Part shown: positions 17,439 to 26,000 of the stretch, one piece after another
Layout of the letters: each line of letters starts with the position of its first letter
Numbering within the stretch: the first letter of the stretch is position 1
Origin: JASSUD01 sp031963225
GTDB taxonomy: Bacteria > Pseudomonadota > Gammaproteobacteria > Burkholderiales > Burkholderiaceae
Assembly (NCBI GenBank): GCA_031963225.1
Contig: JASSUD010000007.1
Span: forward strand, 1 to 61,499
Direction of reading: 5' to 3'
DNA length: 61,499 bases
Translations under genes and position numbers: made by a program
The notes under the pieces: model-generated
Told to the model about the DNA's origin: nothing
The model's input: the letters and a program-made list of their open reading frames with translations, nothing else
The model's database searches: none

Positions 17439-18926
17439 ATGCCTGCCACCCACACTCGACCACGCCACAAACGCGCTCAAGATGCGCAAAAGCCCCTCCT
17501 TCCTACTTCGCTAGCTTTTGCGCTGGAAGGTGCTGCTTGTGTACTTGAAGCAGTACGCACAGGCCAAGCTCTGCCTGCCGCACTCAAGGTATTTTTTAAT
17601 ACCCACCCGCTTTGCAACGACCCTGGCGTACGTGGAGCCATTCAGGATATTGCCTACCGCACCCTGCGCGCTTTAGGCTGCGCAGACACGCTACTAGACT
17701 TATTAGCCAATAAACGCCCTCTTCCCCATATTGCCAATCTACTTACCTGCGCTCTAGCTCTGCTTATCGAGCAAAAGGAGTATGCCGCTTATACGCCTTT
17801 TACCGTGGTAGATCAGGCTGTTCAAGCGGCGGCAGCCCGCTCAGATACCGCTTTTGCAAAAGGCTTTGTGAATGGGGTACTACGTACGTTTTTGCGCGAG
17901 CCCGATCGATATCTAGAATCCGCATTAACCCAACCTACTGCGCGCTGGAACTATCCATTGTGGTGGATTAAAGCGGTTCAGGCTGCCTGGCCTGAGCAAA
18001 AAACTTGGTCTGCCATTCTAGAAGCGGGTAACACGCAAGCACCACTGGTATTGAGGGTGAATACCCGGCTAACCTGTGTAAAAGACTATTTAGAACGTCT
18101 ACGAGAGGCTGGGATTGCAGCTTGCGCACTGGCACAAAACACACAACCAGATAGCCCTTGCCATCCTCAAGCGGTCCTTATTTTTCAAGCCGTATCCGTT
18201 GACAAGCTTCCCGGTTTTTCAGAAGGTCACTTTTCCGTGCAAGATGCGGGAGCGCAATACGCAGCCCCTTTGCTAGATGCACAACCGGGCATGCGTGTGC
18301 TCGATGCCTGCGCAGCACCGGGGGGTAAAACCAGTCATTTAGCTGAGCTAGCAGATCTCTCACTCTTCGCGTTAGATACAGACAAGCAACGGCTAGCACT
18401 GGTACAGGAAAATCTTAAGCGGTTAGGGCTGGAAAATGGTGCCCGTATCCGAGTCGGCGATGCAGGTCGCCCGAATGCATGGTGGGACAAACTCCCTTTC
18501 GATCGAATTTTGGCAGATGTACCCTGTTCAGGTTCAGGTATAGTAAGGCGCCACCCTGATATTCGCTGGCTTAAACGTCCAGCCGATATTCCTGCCTTAG
18601 TGATACAACAGCGCCGCATCTTGGGATCACTTTGGCCTTTATTAAAAACGGGCGGACGACTTTTGTACGTCACGTGCTCCATTTTTCCTGAAGAAGGAGA
18701 GCAGCAAGCAAAATGGTTCTGTGCAAACTATGCCGATGCAATACGGTTAGAGGCGCCTGGGCAGCTCTTACCTACGCGCGCAGATCCTGCTGTTTTCCGT
18801 CAACGGCGCACAGGAGATGGCATACCTGCAGACGGCTCTGCTTCAAATAGCCTACCCTCTGCCTTAGCACTTCCCCCTCTCTGTGACCACGATGGGTTCT
18901 TTTATGCACTTTTCGAAAAACAGTGA
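17439..18926 (+). CDS. rsmB: 16S rRNA m5C967 methyltransferase RsmB
   Basis: About 495 residues. RsmB methylates C967 of 16S rRNA. An N-terminal NusB-like RNA-binding domain (about 20-160) is followed by the SAM methyltransferase domain with VLDACAAPGGKTSHLAEL, DRILADVPCSGSGIVRRHPDIRW (Cys363) and LLYVTCSIFPEE (Cys413), the two cysteines of m5C enzymes. ATG 17439 is chosen because the upstream in-frame ATG at 17382 would add a hydrophobic leader not expected in a cytosolic enzyme; no clear ribosome site decides it. About 25 C-terminal residues look extended. The next gene starts just downstream, consistent with one operon. Confidence 0.93.
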   Translation: MPATHTRPRHKRAQDAQKPLLPTSLAFALEGAACVLEAVRTGQALPAALKVFFNTHPLCNDPGVRGAIQDIAYRTLRALGCADTLLDLLANKRPLPHIANLLTCALALLIEQKEYAAYTPFTVVDQAVQAAAARSDTAFAKGFVNGVLRTFLREPDRYLESALTQPTARWNYPLWWIKAVQAAWPEQKTWSAILEAGNTQAPLVLRVNTRLTCVKDYLERLREAGIAACALAQNTQPDSPCHPQAVLIFQAVSVDKLPGFSEGHFSVQDAGAQYAAPLLDAQPGMRVLDACAAPGGKTSHLAELADLSLFALDTDKQRLALVQENLKRLGLENGARIRVGDAGRPNAWWDKLPFDRILADVPCSGSGIVRRHPDIRWLKRPADIPALVIQQRRILGSLWPLLKTGGRLLYVTCSIFPEEGEQQAKWFCANYADAIRLEAPGQLLPTRADPAVFRQRRTGDGIPADGSASNSLPSALALPPLCDHDGFFYALFEKQ

Positions 18927-19002
18927 GGCAACCGCCTGCTTAGGCAGTCGGTCTTATAAAAGCGGTGTTGAGCGCATTATCCTCACGAGGAAAAGGGCTC
19001 TC

Positions 19003-19596
19003 ATGTTGGTCATGATGCAGGGTATACACCGCATAATTATGGCGTCTACCGTGCTATGTATGGCCCTTTTAGGGCATATACCATTGGCATATGCTGACTC
19101 TATATATATTGAGCAAGCGTCTTTAGAAGCAGATAGCCATGGAGGATGGGGGCTAAATGCTCAATTTACGTTTGAAGTCAAAGGCACACTTGAAGAAGCG
19201 CTGCAAAAAGGGATTGCACTTTATTTCACAACCGATTTTAAATTGACACGTTCTCGCTGGTATTGGTTTGATGAGCGAACGCTCACGCTCTCTCGCACTA
19301 GGCGCCTCTCCTTTCAACCTTTAACACGCGAATATCGACTCTCAAGCGGTGGGTTACAACTACGCTTTGCAGCGCTTGAAGATGCTTTATTTGCACTCAG
19401 ACATCTAAGCGCATGGCGCGTTATTCCTCCCAATCGAGTGAAAACGGATCAACCCTACACCGCCTCATTACGCATGCGCCTAAATACGGCACTCATGCCC
19501 AAACCCTTTCAGATTGATGCAATAAATAATCGAGATTGGAATTTGTCCTCAGACTGGATGCATTTCACCTTTGTCGCTCCCTCGTATGCGCGCTGA
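19003..19596 (+). CDS. DUF4390 secreted/periplasmic protein
   Basis: About 197 residues, DUF4390 family, function unknown. Start ATG 19003 follows GAGGAAAAGGG; a longer frame to 18883 would overlap rsmB by 44 bases. A signal peptide is visible (IIMASTVLCMALLG then AYADS, probable cleavage after AYA). The body is mostly beta-rich: FEVKGTLEEALQKGIALYF, RSRWYWFDERT and YRLSSGGLQLRF are family landmarks. It overlaps the sensor kinase gene by 11 bases. The rsmB-DUF4390-kinase-regulator order is conserved in Burkholderiales, so the protein may serve the kinase's periplasmic sensing; that is inference. Confidence 0.88.
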   Translation: MLVMMQGIHRIIMASTVLCMALLGHIPLAYADSIYIEQASLEADSHGGWGLNAQFTFEVKGTLEEALQKGIALYFTTDFKLTRSRWYWFDERTLTLSRTRRLSFQPLTREYRLSSGGLQLRFAALEDALFALRHLSAWRVIPPNRVKTDQPYTASLRMRLNTALMPKPFQIDAINNRDWNLSSDWMHFTFVAPSYAR

Positions 19597-22177
19597 CGCT
19601 AAACACGCTCCCGATACCCGCGATCATCATCACGCTACTGGCTGGCATCAGGTTCGCACGCCTAGTCATTTTTGGAACCGATCTAAGCGCTTTATAATAC
19701 GTACGCTATGTATAGCAGCTGTATTGACAACACTGCTACTGCTCGGCGCACTTGCAATGGCCAGCGCTAATACAGATTTTTTCGAGCGTTACTATACGAG
19801 CTTGTATGGTGTAAATGTAATCGTCATACTGATTTTCCTAGCCATTATTGCGGGCTTGGTTGGAACCATCATACTGCGGCTGTATCAAGGTAAATTTGGT
19901 GCGCGTTTATTGGCAAAGCTGGCTATTTTTTTTGCCATAGTGGGCGTACTACCAGGCAGTATCCTCTATTTGGTTTCTTTGCAGTTTGTCTCACGTAGTA
20001 TCGAATCTTGGTTTGATGACCATGTAGAAACGGCTTTGGTATCTGGGCTCAATCTTGGGCAAAGCATTCTCGATACCACCTTGTTAGATGTGCAGCATAA
20101 AGCTCGGGCCATGGCCAACCAATTGGCAGCAAAACGCACATCACAAGTACCTCTCTCTCTCACGCTCTCACGTATACGTGAACAGCTTGGGCTATACAGT
20201 GCAACGGTGTTTTCTACTTCTGGCAAAGTAGAAGCACAAGCGGTAGAAAGCGCTTTGTCCTCTACCGGTAATTTACCTTTTTTTGAAAATGAACCTATAA
20301 ACCCAACCGCTTTCATGTTTCGCCAGGCTCGCTCACAGCAGATATATGCAGCCATAGAGTCAGACATGCACCCTGAGATGGATGCGCTTGGCTCTGGATT
20401 ACATGCGCCGGCGCGTTCTACTTCAGTGGATCAAGGAGCATTATGGGTACGCGTTATCACCATTATTCCTTCCGGCTATGAAATATCTCTCGAAGGGAAA
20501 ACGTCTTTTTTACAGATTCTTCAGCCCATTGCGCCGGAGCTTGCTCGCCGTGCACAAGAAGTGCAGCAGGGATATCGCGATTACCAAGAAAAATCGTTAA
20601 GCCGGCAAGGTTTGCGCAAGATGTATATCGGTACGCTAACGCTAGCGCTCTTTTTAGCTAGCTTTATTGCCATATTGCTTGCGGTGGTACTAGGCAATCA
20701 GCTTGCACGTCCTTTATTTTTACTAGCACTAGGCACGCAGGAAGTTATTCGCGGGGACTACACACCTAAAAGAGAAATAAAAACCAATGATGAGCTGGGC
20801 TTTTTAACGCAGGCATTTAGCGCTATGACCCGCCAACTCTCAGAAGCCCGCTTTGCGGCCGAACAAAATAGAGCGGCATTGGAAGACTCGCATGCTTACC
20901 TTGAAAATATTCTGCAAAACTTAACGGCAGGCGTATTAGTTTTTGATAATCAGTTTCGCCTCACTACGGCCAACCCAGGAGCTGAGCGCATCTTCCAACA
21001 GAATTTCCAATCAGCCCTCTCTATGCCGCTTCACGAAATGAAAGATCTTGGAGAGTTTAATACCATTGTGCGTCAAGCATTTATGGATTTAAAAAAGCAA
21101 GGACGCCCCCAAAAACATCGCACTGACAAGACTAGCAATACACATACTCTCCCCTTGCCTCCTACGCACTGGCAGCGGCAATGTGAAATTACACTGGCTC
21201 ACGATAGCACCCCTACTACCTTACTGGTACGCGGTACACGCTTGACACGATGGACAGACAAACGTAGAGAAATCAATGCCTCTACGCCAGGAACTGCAGG
21301 CTATGTAGTGGTGTTTGATGACATTTCAGATCTTATCTCAGCACAACGTTCACTAGCCTGGGGAGAAGTGGCTAGGCGTTTAGCCCATGAAATTAAGAAC
21401 CCTCTCACGCCAATCCGGCTCTCTATCGAGCAGCTAGACAGAAAACTGGCACCCAAACTAGATGAGAAAGATGCAAATGCACTACACAAAGGAACTGAAA
21501 TTATCTTAAACCAGGTCGATGCTATGAAGCAGATGGTCGATGATTTCCGAGACTATGCCCGCACCCCTCCCGCTGTTTTACAAGCCGTACATCTCAATGA
21601 CCTAATTACAGAAATTTTCACCCTTTATGCAAGTGAAGAATATGCCAAAATCATCCATCTTGATCTTGCCCCGCTGCCTCTTATTTCCGCAGATCCGGCG
21701 CAACTTCGTCAAGTGATTCATAATCTGCTACAAAATGCCCTAGATGCGATAACTGAGCAAACGGACCCCCATATTTGGATACAGACTCGCGTGATAGAAC
21801 AAGATAGCTTTGTGAAAGAAACGCAAAACCCGTCTTCCGAGCACCTGTCTGTACGACTTACTCTGTCAGATAACGGTCCGGGGTTTTCAAAAGCGCTTTT
21901 AAAACGTGCTTTGGAGCCTTATGTAACTACCAAAGCAAAAGGCACAGGCCTAGGACTTGCGGTGGTTAAAAAAATCATAGATGAACATGGCGCACTAATC
22001 GATATTCAAAATCGCACGGGTGTACAACCTGAGCTATCCTCTATAGATTTTGAATACCGCAACTCATTGACAAAAAGCCCAGAAATAGGCAATACGCAGG
22101 CAGTGCAAGGAGCACAGATCTCTATCACTTTCATGCACTTAGCACCTCTCCCCTCTACAGAAGTACAGGCAAGTTAA
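19586..22177 (+). CDS. NtrY-like membrane sensor histidine kinase
   Basis: About 863 residues. N-terminal membrane segments (roughly 38-60, 75-100, 108-135), a periplasmic or linker region, a further segment near 345-370, then HAMP (GNQLARPLFLLALGTQEV), a PAS domain (LQNLTAGVLVFDNQFRLTTA), HisKA with phosphoacceptor His601 in LAHEIKNPLTPIRLS, and HATPase with N box LLQNALDA, DNGPGF and GLGLAVVKKI. ATG 19586 is used; TTG 19571 is a less likely start. The gene ends in a one-base overlap with the response regulator gene. The likely output is the adjacent regulator; the signal is unknown. Confidence 0.94.
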   Translation: MRADAKHAPDTRDHHHATGWHQVRTPSHFWNRSKRFIIRTLCIAAVLTTLLLLGALAMASANTDFFERYYTSLYGVNVIVILIFLAIIAGLVGTIILRLYQGKFGARLLAKLAIFFAIVGVLPGSILYLVSLQFVSRSIESWFDDHVETALVSGLNLGQSILDTTLLDVQHKARAMANQLAAKRTSQVPLSLTLSRIREQLGLYSATVFSTSGKVEAQAVESALSSTGNLPFFENEPINPTAFMFRQARSQQIYAAIESDMHPEMDALGSGLHAPARSTSVDQGALWVRVITIIPSGYEISLEGKTSFLQILQPIAPELARRAQEVQQGYRDYQEKSLSRQGLRKMYIGTLTLALFLASFIAILLAVVLGNQLARPLFLLALGTQEVIRGDYTPKREIKTNDELGFLTQAFSAMTRQLSEARFAAEQNRAALEDSHAYLENILQNLTAGVLVFDNQFRLTTANPGAERIFQQNFQSALSMPLHEMKDLGEFNTIVRQAFMDLKKQGRPQKHRTDKTSNTHTLPLPPTHWQRQCEITLAHDSTPTTLLVRGTRLTRWTDKRREINASTPGTAGYVVVFDDISDLISAQRSLAWGEVARRLAHEIKNPLTPIRLSIEQLDRKLAPKLDEKDANALHKGTEIILNQVDAMKQMVDDFRDYARTPPAVLQAVHLNDLITEIFTLYASEEYAKIIHLDLAPLPLISADPAQLRQVIHNLLQNALDAITEQTDPHIWIQTRVIEQDSFVKETQNPSSEHLSVRLTLSDNGPGFSKALLKRALEPYVTTKAKGTGLGLAVVKKIIDEHGALIDIQNRTGVQPELSSIDFEYRNSLTKSPEIGNTQAVQGAQISITFMHLAPLPSTEVQAS

Positions 22178-22848
22178 TGGCAACTATATTAATCGTAGAT
22201 GATGAAATAGGCATACGCGAACTCCTCTCGGAAATTTTGCGCGATGAAGGTTATATGGTCGATATAGCGGAGAATGCGCAACAGGCGTTAGCCTATCGCG
22301 AGCAACGCATACCGGATCTGGTCCTGCTTGATATTTGGATGCCCGATACAGATGGGCTCACCTTGCTCAAAACCTGGGCACAGCAAGGTGCACTCACCAT
22401 GCCTGTTATCATGATGTCAGGCCATGCAACTATCGACACCGCCGTAGAAGCTACTCAAATTGGCGCACTAGATTTCCTTGAAAAGCCTATCGCCCTCAAA
22501 AAACTCTTAGAAGCAGTAGAAAAAGCGCTGCTGCATGGTCCCATCAGCTCTGTTAGCAACACATCCCCTAACGCACATTCTTTAGCCACTCCAAGCAATA
22601 CACGTCCTATCCCAGCTCCAAATACTCAAATTGACCCACATGCCGCAACCGCACTTCCTCTTATCAATCTAGAGCTCCCCTTGCGCCCTGCTCGGGATGC
22701 ATTTGAGCGCGCCTACTTTGAGCATCACCTTGTGCAAGAGAATGGCAATATGACTCGCATCGCCGAGAAATCAGGCCTAGAACGCACCCACCTCTACCGC
22801 AAACTCAAACAGCTTGGCCTAAGTACGTTTAAAACAAAAACTAATTAA
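22177..22848 (+). CDS. NtrX-like response regulator lacking the AAA+ domain
   Basis: A 223-residue regulator with an N-terminal receiver (VDDE at 7-10, phosphoacceptor Asp52 in LLDIWMPD, Lys103 in LEKP) and a C-terminal Fis-type helix-turn-helix (ENGNMTRIAEKSGLERTHLY). The sigma-54-activating AAA+ domain of classical NtrX is absent; the two parts are joined by a Pro/Asn/Thr-rich linker of about 50 residues. This short form is usual in Burkholderia relatives. It probably works as a DNA-binding regulator without direct sigma-54 contact. Partner of the kinase just upstream. Confidence 0.93.
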   Translation: MATILIVDDEIGIRELLSEILRDEGYMVDIAENAQQALAYREQRIPDLVLLDIWMPDTDGLTLLKTWAQQGALTMPVIMMSGHATIDTAVEATQIGALDFLEKPIALKKLLEAVEKALLHGPISSVSNTSPNAHSLATPSNTRPIPAPNTQIDPHAATALPLINLELPLRPARDAFERAYFEHHLVQENGNMTRIAEKSGLERTHLYRKLKQLGLSTFKTKTN

Positions 22849-22861
22849 AAGTCAGCGGTAT

Positions 22862-22895
22862 GCGTGTTGGGGTTCGTGCCTCACCACCAATCTAC
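22862..22895 (-). repeat. REP element
   Basis: Reads GCGTGTTGGGGTTCGTGC then CTCACCACCAATCTAC on the plus strand; the GTAG head (minus strand) is at 22895. It begins 14 bp after the regulator stop codon. Its head faces the head of the next copy, eight bases away, the same 8-bp head-to-head spacing as at 7057/7066. Confidence 0.8.
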
Positions 22896-22903
22896 AATGA
22901 ACG

Positions 22904-23035
22904 GTAGGTTGGTGGTGACGAAGGAACCCCAACATGCGCGCCACCGGCTTGTAATCATCGCTTTTGACGTACATATGCTGGTTTTAAAAGGACGGTGGTC
23001 ATCATGTTGGGGTTCGTACCTCACCACCAACCTAC
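22904..23035. repeat. REPIN-like doublet
   Basis: A plus copy at 22904-22937 (GTAGGTTGGTGGTGACG, then GGAACCCCAACATGC) and a minus copy at 23003-23035, tail to tail, 65 bp apart. With the preceding single copy, three hairpins fill the gap between the converging ntrX-like and tamB genes, where they may end both transcripts. Confidence 0.85.
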
Positions 23036-23060
23036 CCGCCATTTAAAATAATCGTGTGCT

Positions 23061-26000
23061 TTATTTCCACAAAGAATCAAAACGTTTGTGATGAATAATA
23101 TCCACCCCATTTAAGGTTCCTGTATGCGCTGTAAGGGACCAGCGGCGTGATAACTGCCAGGTTAATTTAACCAATGAGGCGGTGGTGGTCAGGCTTTGTT
23201 CATAGCCTAAGATGAGGCGTTCGTTAAGCACTTTGGCAAGGCTGATAACTTGAGGGTCAGGGATCCCGGATTCACTTTGGCCAATATTGAATTCATCTAG
23301 GCCAATGGTTTTGGCAATACGTTTACCGCTTGCATTGCCCAAAAGTGCTAGGGCAGCCATAGTAGTATTTTCTTGACTCAAGTTAGTACCACCTTTAGTG
23401 CCATGCCCAAAAAGTAGCCAAGAGAGTTTTTCACTATCGGGGGCATTGGGTTCGGAGACGAGTCGTATGTCTGGAGAGCGCAGGGTTCCGGTCACCGAAA
23501 CCCCGGCTTCAATTTCCTGATTACGGCGCATTGCTAAGATATTGATGCCCGGATTGTCTAAAGGACCATGAAAAGCAAAATAGCCTTTTTCAATATTTAG
23601 TTTGCGCCCAAAAGCCTCAAAGGTAGAACCTTCTAAAACATTTAAATCCCCCTTAGCCCGTGGCGCTTTTCCAGGAGCACTATTCACTTCCAGTGCCCCT
23701 CCAAGAGCCATATCCGCACCGCCTCCATGAAACCGACAGCGCTCACCCAAGTCAATGCGTATTTTTGCAAGTGGCAAACTATTAAATGGAGAATCCTTTG
23801 AAGCAGTGGAAAAAGCGTTGGACTGACTGAGATTACTAGAAGAAGCTCTAGACCCTCGTGCTAATTTTTCTGCTTGCTGTTGTTTAGCTATTTCCCGGGC
23901 TTTTTTCTTTACGCGCTTACGCTCTTTCCAAATAGCTCGATCGATTTCGATCACGTCATCCCCAAGCCTTGGCGGAGAGCTGCTTGGTAAGTCAAATAGC
24001 GCACGATCTACTTTAAATGCTCCATCTATAACCAACGGGCTAGAGCCTACACCTTCAAATTCCAGACCAGCATAGTGCATATTGGCCTGCCCAGATATAA
24101 ATAATTGGCGATCCAGAGTAGCAAAAATTGCCAGTTCCTTGGCAGTAACACGCGCATCTAATACGGGCTGGGCAGGATTAGCAGGATCGATTTTTGCTTT
24201 TCCAGTAAGGGTTGCCTCCCCCTTCACCCCATGGAGTGAGACTTGCTCAAAGTCAATAACATTGTTTGATAACCCTATACGGACAATACCGTCTTTGAAG
24301 GTGATACCTTCTTGAATAAAAGTAGAGGAGAGACGGTCTGCATCCAGCCGCCCGGATAATAAAGGCTTAGCTACTGTACCCCCCACCTTCAAGCGTAAGC
24401 GCGCAGAGCCGCCTAAGCGGATATTGGCCCCTAATGCATTGCCTATAGGTCCCATTTCAGGAAGCGTCACATGCATCTCCCCTGAAATAGGAGTGGTTTT
24501 TTTCCAATTTTCAAAAATTATCTGGCCTGATGGACTAGCCTGCCCCTGCAATAAAACAGGAAAATGCACGCGCGAAGGACTAGCAATATAGGCAATTGCC
24601 CCTCCAAACTGGCCAGATTTAATTTGTGCCTGCGCTTTTAAGCCCGTTTTTGGAACCGCATCAAAACGCGCTGAAAGAGCCTGCAATCCTAAGGGTACAC
24701 GCACGCCCACAGCGTTTTGTATGACGAGATCTCCAGTACGGCGATGCATTTCAACATGCCCGTTTAGATATGCTTGCCTTTGCTCTAGATCCCAAGAGCT
24801 ATCGAGTATGAGGTTCGTCCCAGGCGCGATAATTTCTGGCACTTCATTCTTGGTTACCGTGCCATGGTCCGATTTTTTTTGTATTGAGGCGTCTTTTTCC
24901 TCGCAGGTTTTTGATGAAAATCCTTTCAAAAGAGCCTGACACACACTCGGAGGTAGGGCAGACGTATCTATGGCTATAAAGCCAAGCATATTTGCCATAC
25001 CCAGCGTGCTTTGTATTTTTTGAGCAAGGTGGCGAATATCTATTCCTTTTACCGTCCCACTTGAATAACTTTTCTCCGTCGCACTGTAATACAGAGCATG
25101 CAAATCAAGCTTTGCTCTTTCAATCTGAGCTTGCACACGCCCAAGTTCTAGCAAAGTGAGGGCGTATTCAGACGGACTCTCCGTTTTTTGCTCAATCTGA
25201 GGAGTAATCAGTTCGGATATAGTGAATTGCAGCGGAACGGGTGCACTAAGCTGCACCTCTGGCAGGCCATGATTGGCAAGCTGCGTCAGCATCCCGCTCC
25301 AATGTATTTCCTGTATTGCGCGCATTTTTTGGGCTGCCGGCGCAGACTCTTTTCCAGATAAGCGTAATTGCCCTTGGCTTGCCAATTTAAAATCGATCGG
25401 TTTTTTCTGAATCCGCCCTTTTGCCTGTAGCGCTAAAGTGTGATGGTTTTGCGTACCTGCTAAATCAATATGAAAAGCATCGAGCGCTATTTGAGGAAGC
25501 TTAAGACCTTGTAAATCCGATTTCCATGACAGCGCACCCTTCATACCTTCTTCGAGTAAAGCCTCACCTTTTGCAGATTGCAGATGATTTTCTCCTAGAG
25601 ATACCCCCAGCGCTTGATAATGAAGCGCAAGCCTAGGATGGGCGAGACTTCCATAAAGCTCCCCCTCTGCTTTGAGCATGCCCTCTAGACCCCAACCAAT
25701 GTGCGATAGATCAGGTGCATTGAGGTGAAAGGTCAACTGATTCGTTTTACTCCCCAATTCACCCTGCGCTTCCAAAGTATTACCTGCTAAGGCTAACTTC
25801 ACGCTACTAGGTAATAGACGCGCACCTGCTGTATGAATTTGGCCTTGGCCCTGCAATGGTTTACCTTGGTACACACTATCGCGTAGCGCAAACTCAATAT
25901 GTAAAGAAGGCTCTGCCTCTTTCGAAGGGCGCACTACATGCTCTAAAAGCGACCTAATGGCTGCCGAACTATGCTCGCCTGTAGAAAGAGCATTGGACAG